A stretch of DNA of 64,000 nt, from contig JALHRB010000002.1 in NCBI GenBank assembly GCA_022841665.1, positions 124,001 through 188,000 on the forward strand. The letters are read 5' to 3'. Position 1 is the stretch's first letter, and each line of letters opens with the position of its first letter. Below are positions 25,312-33,980 of the stretch, in pieces. The stretch is from Pseudolabrys sp. GTDB taxonomy: Bacteria; Pseudomonadota; Alphaproteobacteria; Rhizobiales; Xanthobacteraceae. The notes beneath the pieces are model-generated. The model had not been told where the DNA came from, did no database searches, and saw only the letters and a program-made list of their open reading frames with translations. Both the position numbers and the translations under genes were made by a program.

Positions 25312-25847
25312 AGCTGCTGCGCACGATCAGGCTCGATCCGTCCGACACCTTCGTGTTCGAGCACGCGGCCGAGCCGGGCGAATGGGCGGTGTCCGGCGCC
25401 TTCGCCTTCTGGCATCGCGACCCGGCGACGCTGGAGGGCAAGGCGCGCTCGGCCTTTCGCGGCGGCTTCCTCAGCGTGGAGTCGCTCGGCTGGTCGACGC
25501 TGGTGCAGATCGTCGAGGCGCAGGAGAGCGACCGCGCGCATGTCGTCGCCACGCTGGCGCAGCAGCTCCTGCGTCACTTCGGCGCGCCCGATATCGAAGC
25601 CGCCACCGCCGCGGCGGAGGACGAGGTGGCCTTCGCCTGCTCGCTCTGCAACCAGCAGCACGACATATTGATCGCCGTGCACCGCAGCTACGAGGACGGC
25701 GAGGTGCGCGAAACCTTCCGCACCTTGCGCCCGCGCGAGGGTGCCAAACCGGCGCGCGCCTTCTCCTTTATGGAGGTGGAGGGCGAGGACGAGCAGCCGG
25801 CCGATCAGGTCGATCTCGTCGCGCTGGCCGAACGGGACCGCACATGA
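25308..25847 (+). CDS. DUF6505-like protein of the formate dehydrogenase accessory cluster
   Basis: A 179-residue protein, MKLLRTIRLDPSDTFVFEHAA onwards, with WAVSGAFAFWHRDP and a Cys-pair segment (FACSLCNQQHDILIAVH). It overlaps the BPL-like stop (ATGA), indicating translational coupling. Size, position and sequence fit the DUF6505 family that accompanies this formate dehydrogenase type. The CSLC pair could bind metal; this is only an observation. No signal peptide or membrane span. Confidence 0.7.
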   Translation: MKLLRTIRLDPSDTFVFEHAAEPGEWAVSGAFAFWHRDPATLEGKARSAFRGGFLSVESLGWSTLVQIVEAQESDRAHVVATLAQQLLRHFGAPDIEAATAAAEDEVAFACSLCNQQHDILIAVHRSYEDGEVRETFRTLRPREGAKPARAFSFMEVEGEDEQPADQVDLVALAERDRT

Positions 25848-25867
25848 ACGTGATGCGCGTCAGTGCT

Positions 25868-26022
25868 TTCTTTCCCCTCCCCCCGCGAAGCGGCGGGGAG
25901 GGTCGGTTCACATCGCCGCAGCGATGTGAACCGGGGTGGGGGGTCTTATACTGCTTCCGCTTTGTCCCCCCACCCCCGACCCCTCCCCGCCACTCGCAAG
26001 GGCTCGTGGGGGGAGGGGAGAC
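25868..26022. repeat. Mosaic of intergenic palindromes (REP-like)
   Basis: Between DUF6505 and DUF6352 lies a dense set of inverted repeats. A perfect 13-bp stem runs 25904-25916 / 25921-25933 with a 4-base loop (CGGTTCACATCGC and its complement). Around it are C-rich and G-rich arms: CTCCCCCCGC / GCGGCGGGGAG before, and further CCCCC/GGGGG arms after. This is the look of extragenic palindromic elements common in Bradyrhizobium relatives. Because it lies inside an operon-like run it may affect expression of the genes after it. Confidence 0.7.
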
Positions 26023-26034
26023 GAGAACTTTCAA

Positions 26035-27042
26035 ATGAAAGACTTCTGGATTTCCTGCGGCCATCATCTGCTCGACCGCGACGAAGGCGGCGGGCTCGCC
26101 GTCACCGACGACTTTCTGAAGGTCTATCTGGCGCGGCAGGAGCTGATCCCGCCGCCGGAGGCTTGCGCGGTGGAGCGCACGCTGCACGGCGCGCTGCTCG
26201 CCGACCCGCGCATGACGGTGTCGGCTTCCGACGTCGCGGCCATCGCCGACCCGGATGCGCGCGAGAACTGGAGCTTGCTGGTCGCCTTCCGCGATCATCT
26301 GCTGCGCCACAAGACGCTCGAAGCCGCCTATGCCGACCTGGTGCGCAACGGCACCGGCAATTTCCCGCTGCTGTTCGTCAACCAGCTCGTGCACGTGATC
26401 CTGCGCAACGCGCTCGACAAAGTAGACAATCCGCGCGTGCTGCGCGCCGCCGAGCTGTTCTTCCGCACCCAGCGCGTCACCTTGCACGAAGGCTCGCTGA
26501 TCGCCGCCGACGAGGAGACGATCGCCGGCGTCAACACCACGCCGGTGACGCCGCTGGTGTCGATGCTCGGCATTCCGGCGGAGGCGCATATCCACGTCAT
26601 CAATGACGAGAACGCCGACAGCTATTGGGAGCGCAGCGACCAGTTCGACATGGCGCTCGATCTCACTGCCGGCCGCGAAGGGCTCGATGCGCTGGCGCAG
26701 GCGATGCAGCTCTGGATCGCGCACGTGCTCGGCATCGACGTGACTATCGAGGCGCTGCCCGAGCTGCGCGACGTCAACCTCACCTGGTATGTCGGCCTCG
26801 ACGCCGACGCGACCAGGATCGGCGACATGCTCTGGCGCGGCGAGGAGGTCGACGAGGCGACCATGGGGCGCGTCGTCGGCCTTTTCCGGTTGCAGTTCCG
26901 CGATGCGTCGCTGATGCTCGACAAGGTCAAGGGCGAGCCGGTCTACATGATCCTTGCGATGACGCCGGACAAGACAATCCGCATGAAGCCGCAGAATCTG
27001 GTGGCCGGCCTGCCGGTCAAGCATCTGGAGGCGGTCGGATGA
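26035..27042 (+). CDS. DUF6352-family protein of the formate dehydrogenase accessory cluster
   Basis: A 335-residue protein starting MKDFWISCGHHLLDRDEGGG and ending VAGLPVKHLEAVG. Length and start motif fit DUF6352. HINDENADSYWERSDQFD and NLTWYVGLDADAT are prominent internal segments, rich in acidic residues and aromatics. No signal peptide, no transmembrane segment. Conserved beside ferredoxin, DUF3305 and DUF3306 genes near formate dehydrogenase operons; biochemical role unknown. ATG at 26035 is chosen, since the longer frame runs back into the palindromic repeat. Overlaps the next gene by ATGA. Confidence 0.75.
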   Translation: MKDFWISCGHHLLDRDEGGGLAVTDDFLKVYLARQELIPPPEACAVERTLHGALLADPRMTVSASDVAAIADPDARENWSLLVAFRDHLLRHKTLEAAYADLVRNGTGNFPLLFVNQLVHVILRNALDKVDNPRVLRAAELFFRTQRVTLHEGSLIAADEETIAGVNTTPVTPLVSMLGIPAEAHIHVINDENADSYWERSDQFDMALDLTAGREGLDALAQAMQLWIAHVLGIDVTIEALPELRDVNLTWYVGLDADATRIGDMLWRGEEVDEATMGRVVGLFRLQFRDASLMLDKVKGEPVYMILAMTPDKTIRMKPQNLVAGLPVKHLEAVG

Positions 27043-27560
27043 GCGCAGCAACGCCCCTCGCGACGATTCCGGTCGGGGTCGTGGTCGAGCGCAGCAAGGC
27101 CGCGAGCCAGTGGATCGACTATCTCTGGCGTCCGCTGAGCGTGCTCATCGGCATTCCAGACACGCCGCCGTGGAGCAAGCTCACCGACGACGGCGAGCGT
27201 GCGACCTTCTATGCCGGTGCCGCCGATATCGCACTCTACCGCACCGAGACCGCCAATTACCGCGACAATTTGCAGTCGGGTAAACCGCTGCTCTGGGTCG
27301 TGTTGAGCCCGACCGAGTCCGACCGGCCTTACGAACTGGCGATGGTCACCGCCGATCCGTCCGAAGGCGAAGCGATGACGGAGGCGGGGTCAAATATCGT
27401 CGACACCGTGCCGATGCCGGATGCGATCCGCGACGCTATTGCGGCCTTCGTCGTCGAGCACCATGTCGAACCGGAGGCGTTCCACAAGCGCAAGCGCGAT
27501 CGTGCCAGTCCGGACGCGCTGGCGCGGCGCGGGCCGCCCGGTCGCGGGAGTCGCACATGA
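27039..27560 (+). CDS. DUF3305 family protein
   Basis: A 173-residue protein starting MSAATPLATIPVGVVVERS, with WRPLSVLIGIPDTPPW and LSPTESDRPYELAMVTADP, segments that fit the DUF3305 family. Family members are found with DUF3306 next to formate dehydrogenase genes and lack a defined biochemical role. The C-terminal ~25 residues are basic and Pro/Arg-rich. ATG 27039 overlaps the preceding stop (ATGA). Its stop overlaps the DUF3306 start in the same way, so the three genes are coupled. Confidence 0.85.
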   Translation: MSAATPLATIPVGVVVERSKAASQWIDYLWRPLSVLIGIPDTPPWSKLTDDGERATFYAGAADIALYRTETANYRDNLQSGKPLLWVVLSPTESDRPYELAMVTADPSEGEAMTEAGSNIVDTVPMPDAIRDAIAAFVVEHHVEPEAFHKRKRDRASPDALARRGPPGRGSRT

Positions 27561-28195
27561 GCGACGACGAGAATTTCCTGTCGCGCTGGGCCCGCCGCAA
27601 GCGCGAGGTCGCCGAGAGCGAGCGCGCGGAAAGCCAAGCGCCGCCCTCGGATAGCGCCGCGCAGAAGCCGCCGGCGGATGCGGCGCAAGCCGTACCTGCG
27701 GCGAAGGAGCCCGAGTTCGATCTGAGCAAGCTGCCCTCGCTCGATTCGATCACCGCCGCGACTGACGTCAGCGCCTTCATGCAGGCCGGCGTGCCGGCCG
27801 CATTGCGTCATGCGGCGCTTCGCCGCGCCTGGGTCGCCGATCCCGCGATCCGCGATTTTGTCGGCCTGGCCGAAAACGCCTGGGACTTCACCGACCCCGA
27901 TGCGATGGCCGGCTTCGGCGCGCTCGATCCCGGCGTCGATGTCAAGAAGCTCGTCGCCGAAATCTTCCGCGATGCAGCCGAGCCGCCGGCCGAGCCATCG
28001 GCTGTCGCCGAGACAACGATCCCTGCAGCGCCGGAGGAATCTCCCGCGCAAACGGCGCGCGAGCCCGCGCCGGAGCCCGTCGAGCCCCAGTTGATGCAGC
28101 GCGATATCGATGCTGCATCGCAACAAGAGAGCGAGCGGCGGCCGCCGGAAGCCGTGCGCCTTGCACGCAGGCATGGCGGCGCTCTGCCGCATTAG
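27557..28195 (+). CDS. DUF3306 family protein
   Basis: A 212-residue protein starting MSDDENFLSRWARRKREVAE, the DUF3306 N-terminus. Central segments LPSLDSITAATDVSAFMQAGVP and LRHAALRRAWVADPAIRDFVGLAENAWDF are the family core. The last ~80 residues are Ala/Pro/Glu-rich and probably disordered. Companion of DUF3305 in formate dehydrogenase loci; role unknown. The 3' end is followed by ~115 bp of non-coding sequence containing the presumed promoter of the HTH-TorD gene. Confidence 0.85.
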   Translation: MSDDENFLSRWARRKREVAESERAESQAPPSDSAAQKPPADAAQAVPAAKEPEFDLSKLPSLDSITAATDVSAFMQAGVPAALRHAALRRAWVADPAIRDFVGLAENAWDFTDPDAMAGFGALDPGVDVKKLVAEIFRDAAEPPAEPSAVAETTIPAAPEESPAQTAREPAPEPVEPQLMQRDIDAASQQESERRPPEAVRLARRHGGALPH

Positions 28196-28267
28196 ATTCC
28201 AACAACGCGATGGCTTCCCATAGCTTCCCGCTATTGACCCACAATGCGGTGACCGCTAAGCTCACAT

Positions 28268-28292
28268 TGTAACTATTCGAAACGATAAAAAG
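28268..28292 (+). promoter_or_regulatory. Putative operator/promoter upstream of the HTH-TorD gene
   Basis: The AT-rich stretch TTGTAACTATTCGAAACGAT contains the palindrome TTCGAA (28276-28281), about 30 bp before the start codon. The same ATTCGAA core lies in the divergent promoter region at 24530. Two occurrences in intergenic AT-rich DNA of the same functional cluster suggest a shared site, but TTCGAA alone is short and chance cannot be ruled out. Confidence 0.3.
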
Positions 28293-28309
28293 AACAATCG
28301 AGACCGGGG

Positions 28310-29086
28310 ATGATGCGCGACCAAGGCCTATCAGAGGCTATCCGCGCCGCTGGCGGTGTCAGCGGGCTCGCCCGGCTTGTCGGGATTTCGCAGCCGTCGG
28401 TTTCCAACTGGATTCGTATTCCCGCCGAAAGGGTGATCTCGGTCGAAGCCGTCACCGGCATCGATCGCAGCGTCCTGCGGCCCGATCTCTACGGCGAGGA
28501 CATGGCCGGCGACATTGATGAAATAGACGCCGCGCGCGCGCAGGAATATGCGCTGCTCGCGTCGCTTCTTCTGCGCGCGCCCGACAACGCGCTGCTCAAG
28601 CGGCTGGCGACCTTGCGAGGCGACGCCAGCCCCATCGGGGTTGCGCATGTCGCGCTGGCGGAAGCGGCGGCGAACACGACGACGCAACGCGTCGAGCGCG
28701 AATTCTTCGATCTCTTCATCGGCGTCGGCCGCGGCGAAATTCTGCCTTACGGCTCGTACTACCTCAGCGGCTTCCTGCACGAGCGCCCGCTCGCGCGCTT
28801 GCGCGACGACCTGAACCGCATGGGCATCGCGCGCGCCGAAGGCGTGTATGAGCCCGAAGATCACGCCGGCATTCTGTGCGAGATCATGTCGGGGCTTGCG
28901 AACGGCCGCCTGCCGGCGCCGGCGGGGTCCGACCAGGTCATCTTCGAGAAACACATGGCGCCGTGGATGGTCCGCTTCTTCACCGATCTGGAGAACGCGG
29001 AAGCCGCGGACTTCTATCGCCGGCTGGGCACGCTCGGCCGTATCTTCATGGACATCGAAGCGGAGGCTTTCGAGCTGCCGGCCTGA
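28310..29086 (+). CDS. TorD-family chaperone fused to an N-terminal helix-turn-helix (YdaS/Cro-like)
   Basis: A 258-residue protein. Residues ~5-55 (AIRAAGGVSGLARLVGISQPSVSNW, then VEAVTGIDRSVLRPDLYG) form a Cro/YdaS-type helix-turn-helix. Residues ~70-255 are an all-helical TorD chaperone (EFFDLFIGVGRGEILPYGSYYLSGFLHERPLARLRDDL, then YEPEDHAGILCEIM). TorD proteins bind the Tat signal and fold of molybdoenzymes during cofactor insertion. The fused DNA-binding domain could let the chaperone report cofactor or apoenzyme status to transcription, including its own; that is an inference. It immediately precedes fdhX and fdhA. Confidence 0.85.
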   Translation: MMRDQGLSEAIRAAGGVSGLARLVGISQPSVSNWIRIPAERVISVEAVTGIDRSVLRPDLYGEDMAGDIDEIDAARAQEYALLASLLLRAPDNALLKRLATLRGDASPIGVAHVALAEAAANTTTQRVEREFFDLFIGVGRGEILPYGSYYLSGFLHERPLARLRDDLNRMGIARAEGVYEPEDHAGILCEIMSGLANGRLPAPAGSDQVIFEKHMAPWMVRFFTDLENAEAADFYRRLGTLGRIFMDIEAEAFELPA

Positions 29087-29129
29087 GGTGGCGCGAAATT
29101 CTGCGGCGATTTTGGAGGAGGACACGACG

Positions 29130-29330
29130 ATGAAACGACAGGACAAGGCGAAATTCGGCCGCCGCGATTTTCTGCGCGCGATGGGTGCGGGTGCCGGTTT
29201 GGCGGCGACCGCCGTCGTGCCGATGTCGGAAGCCGTCGCGGCCGAATCCGACGCCGACAAGAAGAAAGCCCGTTACAAGGAAACCGATCACGTGAAAGCC
29301 TTCTACAAGGTCAACCGTTATCCGAGCTGA
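29130..29330 (+). CDS. Formate dehydrogenase region Tat-signal small protein (FdhX-like)
   Basis: A 66-residue protein with a twin-arginine signal (GRRDFLRAMGAGAGLAATAVV, twin Arg at ~residues 10-11) and a short charged tail ending VKAFYKVNRYPS. This matches the small Tat-target protein family encoded just before formate dehydrogenase alpha subunits. GGAGGAGG is 7-8 bases before ATG 29130. Its function is not established; it may be a small accessory subunit carried across the membrane with the enzyme. Confidence 0.85.
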   Translation: MKRQDKAKFGRRDFLRAMGAGAGLAATAVVPMSEAVAAESDADKKKARYKETDHVKAFYKVNRYPS

Positions 29331-29342
29331 GGGAGCCGCACC

Positions 29343-32267
29343 GTGCTGATCAAGAGACAAGAGCGCCAGACACGTCGCAGCAATCTCGCAGCGGCGATCG
29401 GCAACCAGAATGGCGGTCTCGACCGCCGCTCCTTCCTGCGCAAGTCCGGCCTCGCCGCCGGCGGCCTCGCGGCTGTCGGCGCCTTGCCGCTCGCGACCGT
29501 GCGCAAGGCGGAAGCCGCCGGCCCGGCTGTTGCCGGCGCCACCATCCGCAAGAACATCTGCACGCACTGTTCGGTCGGCTGCACCGTCATCGGTGAAGTC
29601 TCCAACGGCGTGTGGGTCGGCCAGGAGCCGGGCTGGGAAAGCCCGATCAGCCGCGGTTCGCATTGCGCCAAGGGCGCGGCGACGCGCGAGCTGGTGCACG
29701 GCGATCGCCGCCTGCGCTACCCGATGAAGCTGGTGAACGGCCAGTGGACGCGGATCTCCTGGGAGGTCGCGATCAACGAGATCGGCGACAAGATGAACGC
29801 CATCCGCGCCAAGTCGGGCGCGGAGTCGGTGTACTGGCTGGGCTCGGCCAAGTTCACCAACGAGGGCTCCTACCTGTTCCGCAAGTTCGCCGCCTATTGG
29901 GGCACGAACTCGTGCGACCATCAGGCGCGTATCTGTCACTCGACGACGGTTGCCGGCGTGGCCAATACCTGGGGCTACGGCGCGATGACCAACAGCTACA
30001 CCGACATCCGCAATTCGAAGACCATCATCTTCATGGGCTCGAACGCGGCGGAAGCTCATCCGGTGTCGCTGCAGCACATTCTCGAAGGCAAGGAGCTCAA
30101 CCGCGCCAACGTCTTCGTGATCGAGCCGCGCTTCACGCGCACGGCCGCTCATGCGACCGAGCATGTGCGTATCCGTAGCGGCACCGACATTCCGGTGATC
30201 TACGGCTTGCTGCATCACATCTTCAAGAACGGCTGGGAAGACAAGGATTTCATCCGCCAGCGCGTCTACGGCATGGATGACATCCGCAAGGAAGCCGAAA
30301 AGTGGACGCCCGAGGAAGTCGAGCGCGTCACCGGCGTTCCGGAAGCGCAAATGAAGCGCGTGGCCGAGAAGTTCGCCAAGGAAAAGCCGTCAACGCTGAT
30401 CTGGTGCATGGGCGCCACCCAGCACACCGTCGGCACCGCCAACGTGCGCGCCTTCTGCATCCTGTGCCTGGCCACCGGCAACGTCGGCGCCCCCGGCACC
30501 GGCGCCAACATCTTCCGCGGCCACACCAACGTGCAGGGTGCGACCGACCTCGGCGTCGACGTCGTCACGCTGCCGCTTTACTACGGCCTGGTCGAAGGTG
30601 CGTGGCGGCATTGGTCGCGCGTCTGGGAGACCGACTTCGAATGGCTGAAGTCGCGCTTCGATACGCCGCAGATGATGAACACCCCCGGCATTCCGTCGAC
30701 GCGCTGGCATGACGCGACGCTTCTGGCCAAGAACGACGTGGCGCAGAAGGACAACGTGAAGGCCATGATCGTGTTCGGCCACGGCGGCAACACCGTGACC
30801 CGCATGCCGCACGCGGCGGAAGCGATCAATAAGCTCGACCTGCTGGTCGTCGCCGATCCGCATCCGACCACCTGGGCCGTGCTCGGCGAGCGCAAGGAGA
30901 ACACATACCTCCTGCCGGTCGCCACCAGCTACGAAACCAGCGGCTCGCGCACCTCGTCGAACCGTGCGATCCAATGGGGCGAGCAGATCGTCAAGCCGAT
31001 CTTCGAATCGAAGGACGACCTGGAGATCTTCTATCTCCTCGCCAAGAAGCTCGGCTTCGAAGACAAGTTCTTCAAGAACATCAAGGTCAACGGCAATCTG
31101 CCGGTGGCCGAGGACGTCCTGCGCGAGATCAACCGCGGTGGCTTCTCCACCGGCTACTGCGGCCAGTCGCCGGAGCGGTTGAAGTCGCACATGGCCCACC
31201 AGGCCGACTTCGACATGAAGACGCAGCGCGCCACCACCGGCCCGAACAAGGGCGACTACTACGGCCTGCCCTGGCCGTGCTGGGGCACGCCGGCCTTCAA
31301 GCATCCCGGCACGCCGCTGCTCTACAACACGAACCTGTCGATCAAGGAGGGCGGCGGCACGTTCCGTCCGCGCTTCGGCGTCGAACGCGAGGAGACGCTG
31401 CCGGACGGCACCAAGCGCAAGGTCAGCCTGCTGGCGGACGGCGTGTATTCAAAGGACTCCGAGATCAAGGACGGCTACCCCGAGTTCACGCTCGGCGTCC
31501 TGAAGAAGCTCGGCTGGGACAAGGATCTCACCGCCGAGGAAATGGCGGTCATCCAGAAGATCAACCCGACGACGCCCGATGCGGTGTCCTGGGCGATCGA
31601 CCTGTCCGGCGGCATCCAGCGCGTCGCCATCGAGCATGGCTGCACGCCTTACGGCAACGGCAAGGCGCGCGCCAATGCGTTCGGTCTGCCGGACGCGATC
31701 CCGGTGCACCGCGAGCCGATCTACACGCCGCGGCCCGAGCTGGTGGCGAAATACCCGACGCTGCCCGACGCCAAGCAGTTCCGTGTGCCCAATATCGGCT
31801 TCACGGTGCAGAAGGCGGCGGTGGAAAAGGGCATCGCCAAGCAGTTCCCGCTGATCTGCACCTCCGGCCGCTTGGTCGAATACGAAGGCGGCGGCGAAGA
31901 AACCCGCTCCAACAAATGGCTCGCCGAGCTCCAGCAGGATTCGTTCATCGAGATCAATCCTGCCGATGCCGCCGAGCGCGGCATCAGAGACGGCAGCTGG
32001 TGCCTCGTCTACGGACCGGAAATGCCGAGCGGCAAGGTTTGCCGCGTCAAGGCGCTGGTCACCGAACGCGTCGGCAAGGGCGTCACCTGGATGCCCTTCC
32101 ACTTCGCCGGCTGGTTCATGAACGTGGATCAGCGCGATAAGTATCCGAAGGGGACCGATCCGGTTGTGCTGGGCGAGAGCGTGAATACCATCACGACCTA
32201 CGGATACGACCCGGTCACCGGTATGCAAGAACCAAAAGCCACCCTCTGTCAGATCCGGGCGGCGTAA
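29343..32267 (+). CDS. fdhA: Formate dehydrogenase alpha subunit (Cys form, Tat-exported)
   Basis: A 974-residue molybdopterin-bis-MGD oxidoreductase. A Tat signal (DRRSFLRKSGLAAGG) is followed by the 4Fe-4S motif CTHCSVGC from residue 73, with the fourth Cys in GSHCAKG. The catalytic position holds Cys198 (CDHQARICHSTTVAGV), where enteric FdoG/FdnG have selenocysteine. The His after it is retained. It oxidises formate to CO2 in the periplasm, passing electrons to the beta and gamma subunits and then quinone. Start is GTG 29343, 12 bp after fdhX. Molybdenum or tungsten as metal is not decided by sequence; a tungstate transporter lies downstream. Confidence 0.94.
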   Translation: MLIKRQERQTRRSNLAAAIGNQNGGLDRRSFLRKSGLAAGGLAAVGALPLATVRKAEAAGPAVAGATIRKNICTHCSVGCTVIGEVSNGVWVGQEPGWESPISRGSHCAKGAATRELVHGDRRLRYPMKLVNGQWTRISWEVAINEIGDKMNAIRAKSGAESVYWLGSAKFTNEGSYLFRKFAAYWGTNSCDHQARICHSTTVAGVANTWGYGAMTNSYTDIRNSKTIIFMGSNAAEAHPVSLQHILEGKELNRANVFVIEPRFTRTAAHATEHVRIRSGTDIPVIYGLLHHIFKNGWEDKDFIRQRVYGMDDIRKEAEKWTPEEVERVTGVPEAQMKRVAEKFAKEKPSTLIWCMGATQHTVGTANVRAFCILCLATGNVGAPGTGANIFRGHTNVQGATDLGVDVVTLPLYYGLVEGAWRHWSRVWETDFEWLKSRFDTPQMMNTPGIPSTRWHDATLLAKNDVAQKDNVKAMIVFGHGGNTVTRMPHAAEAINKLDLLVVADPHPTTWAVLGERKENTYLLPVATSYETSGSRTSSNRAIQWGEQIVKPIFESKDDLEIFYLLAKKLGFEDKFFKNIKVNGNLPVAEDVLREINRGGFSTGYCGQSPERLKSHMAHQADFDMKTQRATTGPNKGDYYGLPWPCWGTPAFKHPGTPLLYNTNLSIKEGGGTFRPRFGVEREETLPDGTKRKVSLLADGVYSKDSEIKDGYPEFTLGVLKKLGWDKDLTAEEMAVIQKINPTTPDAVSWAIDLSGGIQRVAIEHGCTPYGNGKARANAFGLPDAIPVHREPIYTPRPELVAKYPTLPDAKQFRVPNIGFTVQKAAVEKGIAKQFPLICTSGRLVEYEGGGEETRSNKWLAELQQDSFIEINPADAAERGIRDGSWCLVYGPEMPSGKVCRVKALVTERVGKGVTWMPFHFAGWFMNVDQRDKYPKGTDPVVLGESVNTITTYGYDPVTGMQEPKATLCQIRAA

Positions 32268-32279
32268 GGAGCAACGACC

Positions 32280-32876
32280 ATGGCACGTATGAAATTCCTC
32301 TGCGACGCCGATCGTTGCATCGAATGCAACGCTTGCGTCACCGCCTGCAAGAACGAGCACGAGGTCCCGTGGGGCATCAACCGCCGGCGCGTCGTCACCC
32401 TCAATGACGGCAAGCCCGGCGAGCGCTCGGTCTCGATGGCCTGCATGCACTGCACCGACGCGCCCTGCGCGGCGGTCTGCCCGACGAACGTGTTCTACAC
32501 GACGGCCGACGCCATCGTGCTGCACTCCAAGGACCTCTGCATTGGCTGCGGCTATTGCTTCTACGCGTGCCCGTTCGGCGCGCCGCAATATCCCAAGGTC
32601 GGCAACTTCGGCTCGCGCGGCAAGATGGACAAGTGCACCTTCTGCGCCGGCGGCCCGGAAGCCGACAACTCCAAGGAGGAGTACGAGAAGTACGGCGCCA
32701 ACCGTCTGGCCGAAGGCAAGCTGCCGCTCTGCGCGGAGATGTGCTCGACCAAGTCGCTGCTCGCCGGCGACGGCGACGTCATCGCGCAAATCTACAAGGA
32801 GCGTGTCTCCAAGCGCGGCTACGGCTCCGGCGCCTGGGGTTGGCAGACCGCCTACCGTGAGAACATCGCGATCTGA
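32280..32876 (+). CDS. fdhB: Formate dehydrogenase beta subunit, 4Fe-4S ferredoxin
   Basis: A 198-residue iron-sulfur subunit with ferredoxin motifs. CIECNACVTACKNEH is the first cluster, CMHCTDAPCAAVCP the second, CIGCGYCFYACPFGAPQYP the third, and CTFCAGG with LCAEMCSTKSLLAGDGD the fourth. It transfers electrons from the catalytic subunit to the cytochrome b subunit. It has no signal peptide of its own and is expected to be co-exported with the alpha subunit. 12 bp after fdhA, with AAGGAG before ATG 32280. Confidence 0.94.
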   Translation: MARMKFLCDADRCIECNACVTACKNEHEVPWGINRRRVVTLNDGKPGERSVSMACMHCTDAPCAAVCPTNVFYTTADAIVLHSKDLCIGCGYCFYACPFGAPQYPKVGNFGSRGKMDKCTFCAGGPEADNSKEEYEKYGANRLAEGKLPLCAEMCSTKSLLAGDGDVIAQIYKERVSKRGYGSGAWGWQTAYRENIAI

Positions 32877-32886
32877 TCGGAACTGC

Positions 32887-32914
32887 GGCGGCGCGGGCAA
32901 CGCGCCGCCGGTTT
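32887..32914 (+). terminator. Intrinsic-terminator-like hairpin between fdhB and fdhC
   Basis: GGCGGCGCG (32887-32895) and CGCGCCGCC (32901-32909) form a perfect 9-bp stem with a 5-base loop, followed by GGTTTTATAAAAA. It would terminate a fraction of transcripts after fdhAB or protect the fdhAB mRNA 3' end. Confidence 0.65.
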
Positions 32915-32949
32915 TATAAAAACACGTCGATAGTCAGGAGAGGGATGCC

Positions 32950-33957
32950 ATGGCGAAACTCATCGCGCAGCTCCGCTTCATCGCCGGCGCTCTCGCGCTC
33001 GCGGTTCTGGTCGCAGTCGCCGCGCCGACAAGCGCGCCGGCCCAGGTCAACCCGACCACCAGCGCGGTCAAGGAGCAGCAATTGCTCAACGCGCTGCAGG
33101 GCGGCGCGATCAGCGGCCGGGTCAGCATCCCCGATCAGAAGTCGGGCAACCTCATCCAGCCCGGCGGCCGCGACTGGCGCCAATTCCACGAGGTCACCCT
33201 GGTCTGGATCGGCGCCATCGCCATCCTCGGCATGGTGGCGCTGTTGGCGATCTTCTATTTCTGGCGCGGCCCCGTGCGCATCGAGGCCGGGCGTTCTGGC
33301 CGCACGATGCTTCGCTTCAACGGCTTCGAGCGCTTCGTGCACTGGCTGACGGCGACCTGCTTCATCGTGCTCGGTCTCACCGGCCTCAACATCACCTTCG
33401 GCAAGCGCCTGCTGCTGCCGGTCATGGGGCCGGAGGCCTTCGCCACCTGGTCCGAATACGCCAAGCTCGTGCACAACTATCTGAGCTTCGGCTTCACCAT
33501 CGGCGTGATCCTCATGTTCCTGATGTGGATCAGCGTCAATTTCCCGAATGCGACCGACGCCGAGTGGATCAAGCGCGGCGGCGGCATCGTCGGCAAGGAT
33601 CACCCGCCGGCCTCCAAGTTCAACGCCGGCCAGAAGCTGCTCTATTGGCTGGTCATGCTCGGCGCAACGGCCATGATCGTCAGCGGCTACATGCTCATGT
33701 TCCCGTTCTACGGCGGCATGACCCTCGCCAACATAGAGCTGGCCACCGTCTTCCACGGCGTCGTCGCCATGCTGTTCGTGGCCATGATCCTGGCGCACAT
33801 TTATCTCGGCACGCTGGGCATGGAAGGTGCGTTCGAGGCGATGGGCGAGGGCACCGTCGACGTCAATTGGGCCAAGCAGCACCATAGCCTGTGGGTGGAG
33901 GAAGAAATGAACCGCGGCGCCAGCGACCCGAAGGCCATGGCCCGCCCGGCCGAATAG
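32950..33957 (+). CDS. fdhC: Formate dehydrogenase gamma subunit, cytochrome b
   Basis: A 335-residue membrane subunit. An N-terminal signal-like segment (ALALAVLVAVAAPTSAPAQ) is followed by a periplasmic part and then four or five transmembrane helices (WIGAIAILGMVALLAIFYFW, HWLTATCFIVLGLTGLNI, FTIGVILMFLMWISV, and others). His residues in FERFVHWLTATC, VHNYLSFGF and ATVFHGVVA are candidate heme b ligands. It receives electrons from FdhB and reduces quinone. It begins 73 bp after fdhB, beyond a hairpin, and is followed by a strong terminator. Confidence 0.92.
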   Translation: MAKLIAQLRFIAGALALAVLVAVAAPTSAPAQVNPTTSAVKEQQLLNALQGGAISGRVSIPDQKSGNLIQPGGRDWRQFHEVTLVWIGAIAILGMVALLAIFYFWRGPVRIEAGRSGRTMLRFNGFERFVHWLTATCFIVLGLTGLNITFGKRLLLPVMGPEAFATWSEYAKLVHNYLSFGFTIGVILMFLMWISVNFPNATDAEWIKRGGGIVGKDHPPASKFNAGQKLLYWLVMLGATAMIVSGYMLMFPFYGGMTLANIELATVFHGVVAMLFVAMILAHIYLGTLGMEGAFEAMGEGTVDVNWAKQHHSLWVEEEMNRGASDPKAMARPAE

Positions 33958-33980
33958 ACGTCCGGCAATCGATCCGATGG

